A stretch of 64,000 bases of DNA from an uncultured Mycoplasmatota bacterium (GCA_900552335.1 URZL01000002.1:1-64000), one strand, 5' to 3'. Counted from the stretch's first letter, positions 52,891-61,909 are shown. The notes: generated by a model not told the origin, from the sequence alone. Program-made: numbers and translations.

Positions 52891-53187
52891 ATGCTTGTAT
52901 TACCAATAAAAAAGAAATGGTTTGACATGATACTTAGTGGAGAAAAAAAAGAAGAATATCGAGAAATAAAACCATATTATGATAGTCGCTTAAATAAAAA
53001 AGTAAATTTTTGTGAAAGTACAGGTTATGGTTATTATATTCTTTTAAGAAATGGTTACTCAAAAAATAGTCCTACTCTAAAAGTTGGTTGTGTAATAAAA
53101 AAAGATTATGGTAACCCTGCTTGGGGAGCAATACCAGGTCAACTATATTATGTTTTAAAAATATTAAGTGTTGAGGTGGTTAAATGA
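52891..53187 (+). CDS. ASCH-domain phage protein
   Basis: 98 residues from the ATG at 52891, after GAGGTG. LPIKKKWFDMILSGEKKEEYRE is the ASCH domain start, with a beta-barrel body and GCVIKKDYGNPAWG. ASCH proteins bind or process RNA or nucleotides; phage copies are common and mostly uncharacterised. Confidence 0.8.
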   Translation: MLVLPIKKKWFDMILSGEKKEEYREIKPYYDSRLNKKVNFCESTGYGYYILLRNGYSKNSPTLKVGCVIKKDYGNPAWGAIPGQLYYVLKILSVEVVK

Positions 53188-53447
53188 AAGCTTTTATAAA
53201 AAAAGAAAAATGGGAAGAATTTAAAAAAGATTATGTAAAATATGGTTTCTCACTTGCTGTTTTCCCAGATAAATTTTATACAAAACCAATAGATAGATTT
53301 TTAGTAATACTTATAAGCCGAAAAACTAGAGAAATTAAACTTAGAACACCATACGGAGAGAGTCCATTTATGGAAGTTCAAGGAAATTATTTCGAAGATC
53401 TAATAATTAATAATTTTGTTGAATATAAAAAAGGTATATTTGATTAA
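53184..53447 (+). CDS. Hypothetical phage protein
   Basis: 87 residues, coupled to the ASCH gene by an ATGA overlap. Small alpha/beta composition with KIDRFLVILISRKTREIKL-like strand regions (residues about 34-55). No family recognised. Confidence 0.55.
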   Translation: MKAFIKKEKWEEFKKDYVKYGFSLAVFPDKFYTKPIDRFLVILISRKTREIKLRTPYGESPFMEVQGNYFEDLIINNFVEYKKGIFD

Positions 53448-53460
53448 GGAAGGTGTCGAA

Positions 53461-53688
53461 ATGGCTAAATTAAAAGATAAAATAGTTGGTTATATTTCTC
53501 CTAAACAAAGAAAAATAAATACACTAGAAAATAAAGTCTCTACTCTTGAAGGAGTAATAAAAGACGAATTATATAATCTATTTATCGAAAAGCTGGGAGA
53601 ACCAGCAGAAATGAAACGTCTAAAAAAAGACAATAAAAGATTAAGGCAACAAAATAAGTCTTTAAAAGAAATAATTAAAAATAGTTAA
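53461..53688 (+). CDS. Coiled-coil phage protein
   Basis: 75 residues from the ATG at 53461, after AAGGAAGG. Heptads at LENKVSTLEGVIKDELYNLF and LKKDNKRLRQQNKSLKEI suggest a coiled coil. No family recognised. Confidence 0.55.
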   Translation: MAKLKDKIVGYISPKQRKINTLENKVSTLEGVIKDELYNLFIEKLGEPAEMKRLKKDNKRLRQQNKSLKEIIKNS

Positions 53689-53708
53689 TTAAAAAGGTGG
53701 TGCTAGTT

Positions 53709-53918
53709 GTGAACTTAAAAGAAATGCAAAAATATGCTAATGCGTTATCTGAAATTAGAGTTAAATGTAATTGTAGTCATACTTTATATTTTCCAGCTTA
53801 TGGTCCAGATGTGCAGATTTGTTCACATTGTGGCCATAAAGTCTATAGAAATGATCGTATAAAATTTAAAGAAATATTATCTAAATGTATTAAAGTAAAG
53901 GAGGTACAAAATGGGTAA
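53709..53918 (+). CDS. Zinc-ribbon phage protein
   Basis: 69 residues from a GTG start at 53709 following AAAGGTGG. CNCSHTLYF and ICSHCGHKVYRN give four cysteines and a likely zinc ribbon, followed by a basic helix. Nucleic-acid binding is plausible. Confidence 0.6.
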   Translation: MNLKEMQKYANALSEIRVKCNCSHTLYFPAYGPDVQICSHCGHKVYRNDRIKFKEILSKCIKVKEVQNG

Positions 53919-54249
53919 AGCTTATAATAGCAAGTGGAAAGTTACACCACTTACAGTTAATTTTAATCAAAAACAATGGAGACAAGACTTCGGAGCTTTT
54001 ATTAGAAGTAAATTATTCTGGGACGGTACAACTTTAGTAACAAGATCTAAAGCAAAATCAAAAGGACCTAATTTAATTACTAAGGGAATAAGAACTTTCG
54101 AAGTATATAACGCCTATGGTGGTAGTGTTATAGTTGAATATCAAAACGAAAACGAAGTTTTATATACTACTCACGAAGATCTAATAAAACAATATTTTGA
54201 AGAAAGGAACATCAATATTTATGGAAAACAAAAAAATGAATTGCTCTAA
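53911..54249 (+). CDS. Hypothetical phage protein with NFNQKQWRQDF motif (short form)
   Basis: 112 residues, overlapping the previous gene by eight bases. LTVNFNQKQWRQDFGAFIRSKL matches the N-terminus of the protein at 52163, then TFEVYNAYGGSVIVEYQNEN matches its next strand region. The two are divergent paralogues in one operon; function unknown. Confidence 0.6.
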   Translation: MGKAYNSKWKVTPLTVNFNQKQWRQDFGAFIRSKLFWDGTTLVTRSKAKSKGPNLITKGIRTFEVYNAYGGSVIVEYQNENEVLYTTHEDLIKQYFEERNINIYGKQKNELL

Positions 54250-54430
54250 TTGTGGAGCCGTTATTGAAGATACATATTACAAATGTTTAGATAATTGTTT
54301 ACAAGTTAATTTCTTTGATACAGAAGAAGAAAATTGCTTTTGTTCTGAGGAGTGCTTTTGTAAATATATGGAATTAGAACAGTTAGAAGTTAACGAAGAA
54401 AATGACGAAAATGACGGCGAAGAAATTTAA
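54221..54430 (+). CDS. Cysteine-rich small phage protein
   Basis: 69 residues from the ATG at 54221, after AAAGGAAC. MNCSNCGAVIED and CFCSEECFCKYM give eight cysteines resembling a double zinc knuckle, with an acidic tail. Confidence 0.55.
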   Translation: MENKKMNCSNCGAVIEDTYYKCLDNCLQVNFFDTEEENCFCSEECFCKYMELEQLEVNEENDENDGEEI

Positions 54431-54602
54431 AGATAAATGCGATTTATGTGGTAAATTTGATATTTTAAAAGGTTATAATGGTAAATGCCTTTGTCCTAAA
54501 TGTATCGAAAAAGGACCACAAGAAAATTGTTCTCCACTCCCTCGAAAAAACGAAAAACAGTTAAGTATATTTGATTTGGAGGTAATGTCTCGTGGAAATT
54601 GA
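54402..54602 (+). CDS. Zinc-finger-like small phage protein
   Basis: 66 residues (start at 54402 or 54411). Two pairs, CDLCGK and CPKC, flank a short loop; the tail QLSIFDLEV is PIP-box-like but too short to judge. It overlaps its neighbours on both sides. Confidence 0.5.
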   Translation: MTKMTAKKFKDKCDLCGKFDILKGYNGKCLCPKCIEKGPQENCSPLPRKNEKQLSIFDLEVMSRGN

Positions 54603-54915
54603 TACAGAAAAAGCAGAACAAGCAATAAAAGAATTATCAGACGTTTTTACAAAAGCATTTATGCCAGTTGCAGAAGCTATAAAAAATATATCAACTGCAC
54701 TTTGTCATACATTTATTGATACTTGGGAAAGCATTAAGGAAAAAATGCCCGACTTTGAAAAAATGAAAATTTCACGAAAGCGTTTTGTTAAACTTTTAAT
54801 GAGTATTGGTTATCAAAGAAACGAAGCCAATAAAATTGCTTGGCGTTATCACGAAGAAAAAGGAAAATATACATTTTTAGATTTTATCATTGAAAGTAAC
54901 AAGAAGGAGGTATAA
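54592..54915 (+). CDS. Hypothetical phage protein
   Basis: 107 residues from a GTG start with GGAGGT upstream. Helical; SRKRFVKLLMSIGYQRNEANKIAWRYHEEKG near the end could be a small helix-turn-helix. No family recognised. Confidence 0.55.
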   Translation: MEIDTEKAEQAIKELSDVFTKAFMPVAEAIKNISTALCHTFIDTWESIKEKMPDFEKMKISRKRFVKLLMSIGYQRNEANKIAWRYHEEKGKYTFLDFIIESNKKEV

Positions 54916-54918
54916 TCA

Positions 54919-55005
54919 ATGTGGCTTAGTATACTCATAGGAGCACTAATTGTATGTGCTGGTTTATATAGAATTGCCGAAGCAATAGAAAAAAATAGAA
55001 AGTAA
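54919..55005 (+). CDS. Very small membrane peptide (phage)
   Basis: 28 residues, MWLSILIGALIVCAGLYRIA then a charged tail EKNRK. AAGGAGG lies nine bases upstream. A single membrane helix; it precedes the late regulator. Confidence 0.5.
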   Translation: MWLSILIGALIVCAGLYRIAEAIEKNRK

Positions 55006-55024
55006 GAAAGGAAGGATCTAATTT

Positions 55025-55573
55025 ATGGCTGGAACTACAGACGCAGCCAACGAAGAAAAATCACAAATAGACTTCAAAGAAATAACAAGCTTTATCGTCG
55101 AAGAATTATCAAAGAGAAATTTACTACGTAAAGGAACTACTACTTATCAAAATACAGAGTCTCTTTTATACAAGTATAACGATTTGAAAAAATCAGTTGA
55201 AGACCGCGAAGAAGAAATCGAAGAAATTAAAACAACTGGACTACGCGGAAAATCAAAGAGCATATTTAAAATACCAGAAGGAAGTCATAGTGATTATGAC
55301 ACTATCGAAGAAGATATAATAAATGGCTTAATATCTGACATCAAAAAAACACAGTTAATTATTAACCGCATAGACAGAATATTAAAGAAATTTAAGTCCG
55401 ATAAATATATCGACATAATTAAATTAAAATACTTTGAAAATAAAACGCAGCAAGATATAGCCGATTATTTCGAAAAAGATACTACTACAATATGGAGAAA
55501 TAACAAGCGTTTAATCAATGAAATAAAGGTTTATCTATTTCCTAATGATGTTATCAAAGAATTTAACTATTGA
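55025..55573 (+). CDS. ArpU/RinA-like late transcriptional regulator
   Basis: 182 residues after GGAAGGATC. The N-terminus is helical. The C-terminal third (YIDIIKLKYFENKTQQDIADYFEKDTTTIWRNNKRLINEI) is a sigma region 4-like helix-turn-helix typical of ArpU/RinA phage late activators. It is the last gene before the late promoter at 55607. Confidence 0.75.
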   Translation: MAGTTDAANEEKSQIDFKEITSFIVEELSKRNLLRKGTTTYQNTESLLYKYNDLKKSVEDREEEIEEIKTTGLRGKSKSIFKIPEGSHSDYDTIEEDIINGLISDIKKTQLIINRIDRILKKFKSDKYIDIIKLKYFENKTQQDIADYFEKDTTTIWRNNKRLINEIKVYLFPNDVIKEFNY

Positions 55574-55579
55574 CAAAAT

Positions 55580-55601
55580 GCAATAACCCACGCAATAACC
55601 C
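55580..55601 (+). promoter_or_regulatory. Direct repeat GCAATAACCC upstream of the late promoter
   Basis: Two identical copies (55580-55589 and 55592-55601), 12 bases apart and ending five bases before the -35, in activator-site position. Confidence 0.6.
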
Positions 55602-55606
55602 CGTAA

Positions 55607-55635
55607 TTGACATAGCAATTTTTATATAATATAAT
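55607..55635 (+). promoter_or_regulatory. Late phage promoter
   Basis: TTGACA, 17-base spacer, TATAAT; a consensus promoter whose start would be near 55642. Confidence 0.85.
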
Positions 55636-55663
55636 TGGTACAATGAAATTATTAGGAATTGAG

Positions 55664-55694
55664 AAACACGTCTGTTTTATAGGCGTGTTTTTTT
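55664..55694 (+). terminator. Terminator just after the late promoter
   Basis: Ten-pair AAACACGTCT / AGGCGTGTTT stem, T7 run, only about 25-50 bases after the promoter start and before the late genes. It may be an antitermination target. Confidence 0.8.
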
Positions 55695-55716
55695 AGTGCT
55701 TATTTGAGGTGGTATT

Positions 55717-56046
55717 ATGGCTAAAGACTTTGCTAAAGAGTTCTATCGTTCTACTGCGTGGCGCAAGACTAGAGCTTATATATACAATAAGCAACACGGA
55801 ATATGTGAACGTTGCCACGGCGAGTATGGACCTGGCGAAATAGTACACCATAAAATATATCTAACCCCCTATAATATTCATAACCCAGCTATTACACTGG
55901 GAGAGGACAACCTAGAGCTATTGTGTAGAGTATGCCATGCTATAGAGCATGAGTCAGAGCTGCCAACAGATAAGAGTCTTATGTTCGACGACGAAGGTAA
56001 TCTAATAGAAAGGAGCGTTGATTATGATATTAACCGTCTATACTAA
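55717..56046 (+). CDS. HNH endonuclease (packaging-associated)
   Basis: 109 residues. ERCHGEYGPGEIVHHKIYL gives the CxxC-like and HH of the HNH core, and NLELLCRVCHAIEH ends it. HNH proteins next to terminase assist cohesive-end cleavage in HK97-type phages. It starts the late operon. Confidence 0.88.
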   Translation: MAKDFAKEFYRSTAWRKTRAYIYNKQHGICERCHGEYGPGEIVHHKIYLTPYNIHNPAITLGEDNLELLCRVCHAIEHESELPTDKSLMFDDEGNLIERSVDYDINRLY

Positions 56047-56212
56047 CTATCTCATTATGACTTATGACATAGTCTTTAGTGGTACCAAAGAGGAGCTCGC
56101 TAAAGCACTAGACGAAGGACCAGTCTTTCTGAGTACAAAGGAAGGAGCGTCAGTCTTTGTTAATCCGATTAACGCTGCACTGATAGAAATAAAAGACTCC
56201 CCCCTTTCTTAA
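56024..56212 (+). CDS. Hypothetical phage protein overlapping the HNH gene
   Basis: 62 residues from the ATG at 56024, after AAAGGAG. Overlaps the HNH 3' end by 23 bases. SGTKEELAKALDEGPVFLS and VFVNPINAALIEIKDS are reminiscent of small modifier folds. No family recognised. Confidence 0.5.
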   Translation: MILTVYTNYLIMTYDIVFSGTKEELAKALDEGPVFLSTKEGASVFVNPINAALIEIKDSPLS

Positions 56213-56255
56213 AAAAGATATGCTTCACAGTGAACCGCGCTTGAGTCCTTTTTCG

Positions 56256-56268
56256 GACCGCTTCGGTC
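56256..56268 (+). other. GC-rich hairpin before the small terminase gene
   Basis: GACCG / CGGTC with loop CTT lies in an unusually GC-rich stretch (about 56230-56280) in front of the small terminase gene. A cos site or packaging signal is possible. Confidence 0.4.
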
Positions 56269-56302
56269 GTGTGAGGGGGGTGTAGTCAAAGGTGGTGGAA
56301 AA

Positions 56303-56689
56303 ATGGAAAATGAAAATCTTAATTCTAAAGAATTAAAAGAAGTTCCCGACTTTTCGACAGAGCTTAAAAAACTTAAAAAAATATTCAAAAACATACCAAA
56401 AGATAAAAAGAATTTGGTACAAAAGCTTATCGAAAGTGCTGCTTTTATGTCCGTTGAGTTAACTAAATTAGAAAATTACATCAGTGTAAATGGTGTATCA
56501 GAAACATACCAAAACGGAGAAAATCAGTACGGAACAAAAACCAGTACAGAAGCCAGTGTGTACAACACTATGATTAAAAATTATACGTCGATCATAAAAC
56601 AATTATGTGAGTTATTGCCAGAAGGTTTACCAGCAACAAAGGAAGGTAACGCTTTAATGAATTTCGTTACTAAGCCTAAGGGTAAATAA
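56303..56689 (+). CDS. Terminase small subunit (P27-like)
   Basis: 128 residues with GGTGG upstream. The middle VQKLIESAAFMSVELTKLENYI and late SVYNTMIKNYTSIIKQLCELLP match the P27 family of small terminases, which select the DNA packaging site. Its stop overlaps the large subunit start. Confidence 0.75.
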   Translation: MENENLNSKELKEVPDFSTELKKLKKIFKNIPKDKKNLVQKLIESAAFMSVELTKLENYISVNGVSETYQNGENQYGTKTSTEASVYNTMIKNYTSIIKQLCELLPEGLPATKEGNALMNFVTKPKGK

Positions 56690-58335
56690 TGAATTACATC
56701 AGAGAGTATAACGAAAAAATACAGTCTGGCGAAATAATAACTAGCCGCAGAGTCAAAAAGGTTTATGCTCGATTAGTAAAAGAAATGGACGATCCTAATT
56801 GTCCTTTTTATTTTGACGAAAAAATAGCTAATAGACCTATAGAGTTTACAGAAACTTTTTGCAAACAGTCCCAGGGAGAATTAGGCGCAGACCTAAAACT
56901 GGAATTGTTCCAGAAAGCTTATGTACAAGCTTTATTTGGTTTTTTAGATAAAGAAACTGGGTACAGAAGATTTAACGAAACAATGTTTTTGGTAGGACGT
57001 AAAAATGGTAAAACAACTCTTTTATCTCCTATCGCGTTGTATATGTTAATGGCTGACTATGAAGGTGCAGCCGAGGTATACTCAGTAGCAACAAAGAAAG
57101 AACAAGCAAAAAAGGTTTTAACCGAAGCTTGTAATATGGTTAAACAAAGTCCAGAATTACGATCCGTTTTGAAGAAAAGAAGAAATGATCTTTACTTCAA
57201 TGCTACATCTTCTATCTTTGAAGCTTTAGCGTCAGACTCTAATACGCTTGACGGTTTAAATAGCCACGGCGTTATTATAGACGAATTACACGCTATCAAA
57301 GATAGAAATTTATACGAAGTTATGAAACAGTCTATGACTGCTCGACGCCAGCCGTTATTAGTTATGATAACTACTGCTGGAACAGTTAGAGAGTGTATCT
57401 ATGACGATACTTACGATTATGCTTGTAAAGTAGCAGACGAAGAAATAAAAGACGATCACTTTTTACCTATTCTTTATGAACTAGATAATCGTAACGAGTG
57501 GACAGATCCAACGTGTTGGTTAAAAGCTAACCCAGGACTAGGAACAATTAAAAGTTATCATAATCTATCTATTGAAGTTGAACGTGCTAAAAATGATCCT
57601 AAAAAATTACCAGGTTTATTGTGTAAAGATTTTAATATTCGTGAAAACGATAGCAACGCTTGGTTAAGCTTTGAGGAAATTAACAACACAGAGACTTTTA
57701 ATATGGAAGATATTGAGAATACTTACGCTATCGGTGGTTGTGATTTATCAGCTACTACTGACTTAACTTGTTCTACATTACTTATCAGAAAGCCTAACGA
57801 CGAGAAAGTATATGTTATACAACACTACTTTTTACCGCAAGTAAAGCTTGATAGATTAGACGAAAAAAACACGCAAGAAGCACCATACAAAATATGGCGT
57901 GATAAAGGTTTACTTACTGTGTGTGAAGGAAATCGTGTTGACTATTCGCAAGTAACGGACTGGTTTGTACAAATGCAACAAGAATTTAAAATTGATCCTA
58001 TATACGTTGGTTATGATAGAGCTTTAGCTGGTTACTGGGTTGACGAAATGAAGTCAAACGGTTTTCAAATGGAAGCCGTAGCACAGGGACCATATACTTG
58101 GAGTCAACCAATGCGTGAAATGGGCGCAGCTTTTGCAGATAAAAAGGTTAATTATAATAACAACCCTATTTTAAAGTGGTGTTTAACTAATACTGCGGTT
58201 AAAAAAAGTGGTTTGAATAATATACAACCAGTAAAAATAAACGAACGTCGAAGAATTGACGGAGCCGTATCTTTACTTAATGCTTGGGTTTTATACGTTA
58301 AGTATTATGAAGATTTTATGTATAGTGTGGGGTGA
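56689..58335 (+). CDS. Terminase large subunit
   Basis: 548 residues. Walker A GRKNGKT is at 103-109, Walker B VIIDELH at 195-201 and TTAG at the coupling motif. The nuclease half includes GGCDLSATTDLTCSTL and YVGYDRALAGYW. It is the ATP-driven packaging motor and nuclease of HK97-type phages. Confidence 0.94.
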   Translation: MNYIREYNEKIQSGEIITSRRVKKVYARLVKEMDDPNCPFYFDEKIANRPIEFTETFCKQSQGELGADLKLELFQKAYVQALFGFLDKETGYRRFNETMFLVGRKNGKTTLLSPIALYMLMADYEGAAEVYSVATKKEQAKKVLTEACNMVKQSPELRSVLKKRRNDLYFNATSSIFEALASDSNTLDGLNSHGVIIDELHAIKDRNLYEVMKQSMTARRQPLLVMITTAGTVRECIYDDTYDYACKVADEEIKDDHFLPILYELDNRNEWTDPTCWLKANPGLGTIKSYHNLSIEVERAKNDPKKLPGLLCKDFNIRENDSNAWLSFEEINNTETFNMEDIENTYAIGGCDLSATTDLTCSTLLIRKPNDEKVYVIQHYFLPQVKLDRLDEKNTQEAPYKIWRDKGLLTVCEGNRVDYSQVTDWFVQMQQEFKIDPIYVGYDRALAGYWVDEMKSNGFQMEAVAQGPYTWSQPMREMGAAFADKKVNYNNNPILKWCLTNTAVKKSGLNNIQPVKINERRRIDGAVSLLNAWVLYVKYYEDFMYSVG

Positions 58336-58339
58336 TCAA

Positions 58340-59611
58340 ATGAAACATAGAGGCTTATTTAAAACTATATTCGGTGGTAAACCGAGTACATCTAATGACG
58401 CAACAGGTTTTAACATTTATAGTCTGTTAAATACTTTTAACTCTACTTACCAGATAAATACGGGTAACGCTTGGGATATGGACATTGTACGTAGTGCGGT
58501 AGACGCATATTGTAGAAACTTTGCTAAATTAAAAGCTAAACATACAAGAGTTGGTAAAACTGGTAAATCTAAAATTGAAAGATTATTAAATTACCGTCCT
58601 AACGATTTAATGGAAGCTTATAGCTTTTATTATAAAATAGCTGCTAATTTAAAACTTACTAACAATGCCTTTATTTACCCAGAATACTCTCCTAATCACG
58701 AGTTATTAGGTTTTTACCCTTTAATGTCTAATAAGATAGAATTACTGGAAAAAAACGGACAATTATATTTAAAATTTTTATTTAAAACTGGAAAAATAAA
58801 GATCGTTCCATACGAAAATATTATACACATGAGAGGTCAATTCTTTGATCACGATATTTTCGGTAGTAAGAACTATGCTTTACTTCCAGCTCTTGATACT
58901 GTCTTAGCAATAAATCAGGGTGTTTCTAACTCTGCTAAATTGATTAACAGTATTAGAGGTATCTTGTCGGCTAAGGTATCGTCTAAAGACGAAGATTTAG
59001 CAAAAGCAAGAGATAAGTTTGTAGAAAACAACTTTAAAATATCTGCTAATGGTAGTGGTGTTATCGTAACAGATACAAAAATGGACTATACACCAATAAA
59101 TGAAAAATCAACACCTATTTCTTCTGAAACATTAAGTTATACGAAGAATACTATTTATGATTATTTTGGAGTTAATGAAAGTATAGTACAAAATAAGTTT
59201 GACGAAAATCAATGGAACGCTTTTTATGAAGGTGCTATTGAACCAGTAGCTATACAAATGTCTCAATGCTTTACTAATAACTTATTTACCGAAAATGAGC
59301 GTAACTTTGGTAACGAAATAACTTTTGAAGCTAATAGACTACAATATGCTTCTAATAGTACAAAAATAAATGTTGTTAAAGAGTTAGCTCCTTTAGGTGT
59401 ATTAAGAAAAAATGCTATTTTGGAGATATTTAATATGGCTCCCCTTCCAGGAGAAGAAGGAGAAAAAGTTATACAGTCTTTAAACTGGATCAATGCTGAA
59501 AAAGCAGACGCGTACCAAACTAATAAAAATGATACGCCACCAAAAGAAGATAACAAAAATAATAATGAAGATCCTATTGACGAGGGAGGTGGAGAAAATG
59601 GAGACGAATAA
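58340..59611 (+). CDS. Portal protein (HK97 type)
   Basis: 423 residues from the ATG at 58340 with GGGGTGA upstream. Portal features include MDIVRSAVDAYCRNFAK, the FYGVNE-like DYFGVNESIV and the C-terminal wing. The tail is acidic and Asn-rich (PPKEDNKNNNEDPIDEGG). The terminase reading frame ends five bases before. Confidence 0.92.
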   Translation: MKHRGLFKTIFGGKPSTSNDATGFNIYSLLNTFNSTYQINTGNAWDMDIVRSAVDAYCRNFAKLKAKHTRVGKTGKSKIERLLNYRPNDLMEAYSFYYKIAANLKLTNNAFIYPEYSPNHELLGFYPLMSNKIELLEKNGQLYLKFLFKTGKIKIVPYENIIHMRGQFFDHDIFGSKNYALLPALDTVLAINQGVSNSAKLINSIRGILSAKVSSKDEDLAKARDKFVENNFKISANGSGVIVTDTKMDYTPINEKSTPISSETLSYTKNTIYDYFGVNESIVQNKFDENQWNAFYEGAIEPVAIQMSQCFTNNLFTENERNFGNEITFEANRLQYASNSTKINVVKELAPLGVLRKNAILEIFNMAPLPGEEGEKVIQSLNWINAEKADAYQTNKNDTPPKEDNKNNNEDPIDEGGGENGDE

Positions 59612-59774
59612 TACAGAAAAGAAAGATATTAAAGTTGTTAAACTTAATAATTTTATTAGTTTTGAGCTTTTAAGAAAAATGAAAGAAAAAGAGCCAAACA
59701 CTAAATTTATTTTACCTAATGGAAAGGAGGCTGTTCTAAATGACAAAAAAGAACAACAAAAGCCTAGTAAATAA
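59598..59774 (+). CDS. Small phage head-module protein
   Basis: 58 residues from the ATG at 59598, after GGAGGTGGAG, overlapping both the portal stop and the protease start. Lys/Asn-rich with KVVKLNNFISFELLRKMKEK. Unassigned. Confidence 0.5.
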   Translation: METNNTEKKDIKVVKLNNFISFELLRKMKEKEPNTKFILPNGKEAVLNDKKEQQKPSK

Positions 59775-60369
59775 AACTGGGCGTGAAATTAGAGTCTTCT
59801 CAGATTTTAAGTTAAAAGAACTTAGAAGCGACGACGGAGACGAAAGACAAGATTATGTACATGGCGTCCCAGTAGTATTTAATACTCCTACTTGTCTTTA
59901 TGAGTTTGAGGGAGTAAAGTTCTATGAACAAATAGACCGCCATGCGTTTGATAGTTGCGATATGTCTGATGTAATATTCAACTATAATCACGGAGGCCCC
60001 GTACTTGCTAGATTAAGAAATAATACTCTTAAACTAGCTATAAATGATGTCTGTATGGAAATGGACGCATTTCTTGGGGGTACTAATAATGGTAGAAACA
60101 CCTTAGAAGAAATAAGGGGTGGCTACATAGATAAAATGAGTTTTGCTTTTGTAGTAGCAGAAGACGGAGACGAATACGATCCAGCAACTCATACAAGAAC
60201 AATAACTCGAATTAAAAAGCTATATGATGTATCAGCGGTTGATATACCAGCCTATGATACAACAAGTATTTCTGCTAGATCTTTCTTTGAGGTGGAGTAC
60301 GAAAAAGAAAAAAGAGCTTTGGAGCAAGCCAGACTTAGAGAAATATGTATAGCAAAATCTAAAATCTAA
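59740..60369 (+). CDS. HK97-family prohead protease
   Basis: 209 residues. Catalytic features: the His in FNYNHGGPVLAR, the Ser in GYIDKMSFAFVV and YDVSAVDIPAYDTTSISAR. It cleaves the capsid delta domain during maturation. Confidence 0.92.
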   Translation: MTKKNNKSLVNKTGREIRVFSDFKLKELRSDDGDERQDYVHGVPVVFNTPTCLYEFEGVKFYEQIDRHAFDSCDMSDVIFNYNHGGPVLARLRNNTLKLAINDVCMEMDAFLGGTNNGRNTLEEIRGGYIDKMSFAFVVAEDGDEYDPATHTRTITRIKKLYDVSAVDIPAYDTTSISARSFFEVEYEKEKRALEQARLREICIAKSKI

Positions 60370-60394
60370 TAAGTTCGATAAGGAGGAAAATAAA

Positions 60395-61546
60395 ATGAAC
60401 GAAACAAGATTAAAAGAAATTGAAGCTAGAAAAGCTGAAATTAGATCACTTTTAGAAGATACATCAAAAGACGTTAATTTAGACGAAATTAACAAAGAAT
60501 TAGATAGCTTAAATAAAGAACAAAGTTCTATTGAGGAAAGAGCTAAAATTGCACGTAGTTTAGAAACTGGAGAAGAAACACCAGACCGTGTAGAAAAAGT
60601 ACCAGCTATTGAAGAAACAGAAGAAAGGAAAGGAAAAGATAATATGAATAAAGAATATCGTAGCGCTTACTTAAAACATTTAAGAGGTGCTGAAATGACT
60701 GAAGCTGAAAAAAGAGCTTTTACAGTTAGTGGCGCTGGCTCAGTAATTCCAGTAGAAACTGCTAACGAAATTATTAAGAAATTAAAGGATCAAGCACCTT
60801 TATTAAATGAAATTACATTATTAAATGTAAAAGGAAATGTTAAGTTTGCCGTTGAAGGTGTTAAAACTGACGCTGCTAAACATACTGAAAACGCTTCTAT
60901 TAATGCTGACGGAGACACTTTAGTTACAGTATCATTAAATGGTTATGAAGTAACTAAAAAAGTACAAGTATCTGATAGCGTAATGACTATGAGTAACGAC
61001 GCTTTCGAAGATTGGTTAACTAGTATGATCGCTGAAATGTTAGCAGACAAAATCTGTACTTTAATTATTAAAGGTAGTGGTACAGACGAAGCTACTGGTG
61101 TTGAAAAAGCTAATACTTGGGGAGATACAAACTCTGTTACTGTTGCCGCTGCTTCTTCATTGACTGAGGCTAACGTACAAAAGTTAATGTCTTTACTTAA
61201 AGCTGGTTATAGCAAAAACGCTAAATTCTTAATGAGTAATGAAACATTATTCAATGACTTTATGCCTTTACAAAATTTAGCTAAAAACTCTATCGTTACT
61301 GAAAGAGACGGTGTTTACTATGTATATGGTAAAGAAGTTATGTTGTCAGAAGATGTAGCAGCACACGAAGCTTATCTAGGTAACTTTAAAAAATATGTTG
61401 GTAACTTATCAGAAGATGTTACTATCGTAAGTGCTTTTGATATTGATACTAACTCTTATAAGTATCTTGGTAAAGCTATATTCGACGGTAAAACTGCTAT
61501 CGGAGAAGCTTTTGTTAAATTAGTAAAAGCTGCAGCTGGAAAATAA
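60395..61546 (+). CDS. HK97-fold major capsid protein
   Basis: 383 residues after AAGGAGG. An N-terminal coiled-coil delta/scaffold domain (about 1-80) is followed by the HK97 fold: SGAGSVIPVETANEIIKKLKD, then VTVSLNGYEVTKKVQVSD and the C-terminal AFVKLVKAAAG. The protease likely removes the first region. Confidence 0.94.
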   Translation: MNETRLKEIEARKAEIRSLLEDTSKDVNLDEINKELDSLNKEQSSIEERAKIARSLETGEETPDRVEKVPAIEETEERKGKDNMNKEYRSAYLKHLRGAEMTEAEKRAFTVSGAGSVIPVETANEIIKKLKDQAPLLNEITLLNVKGNVKFAVEGVKTDAAKHTENASINADGDTLVTVSLNGYEVTKKVQVSDSVMTMSNDAFEDWLTSMIAEMLADKICTLIIKGSGTDEATGVEKANTWGDTNSVTVAAASSLTEANVQKLMSLLKAGYSKNAKFLMSNETLFNDFMPLQNLAKNSIVTERDGVYYVYGKEVMLSEDVAAHEAYLGNFKKYVGNLSEDVTIVSAFDIDTNSYKYLGKAIFDGKTAIGEAFVKLVKAAAGK

Positions 61547-61576
61547 AATTAAAAATTAAAGATAAGGAGTGATATT

Positions 61577-61909
61577 ATGGCAAATAATAAATCTATTAGC
61601 GTCGAGCTAATGAAAAAAGCACGTGGTTTTCTTAGAATAACTATTGAAGACGACGAAGTTATAAATACTGAAATTACTACTCTTATTAAAGCTTGTAGAC
61701 AAGACTTAATAAGAAACGGTATCACTTCTACAAAAGCTGAAAGTGAAGAAGATAGTCTAATAGAAACGGCTATACTTCTTTACTTAAAAGCTGAGTTTGG
61801 GTTAGATAATAAAAATTATGAAAAATATCGTAATTCTTATGAGACTCTACGAACAGAATTATCACTAACGAGCGACTATGTAAACGAGGTGGTAAAAAAT
61901 GTGGAGTGA
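61577..61909 (+). CDS. Head-tail connector (Gp6-like)
   Basis: 110 residues. Helix-rich, with the Gp6 pattern IKACRQDLIRNGI and ETAILLYLKAEFGLDN. It follows the capsid gene as in HK97/SPP1 gp15-type adaptors. Confidence 0.85.
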   Translation: MANNKSISVELMKKARGFLRITIEDDEVINTEITTLIKACRQDLIRNGITSTKAESEEDSLIETAILLYLKAEFGLDNKNYEKYRNSYETLRTELSLTSDYVNEVVKNVE

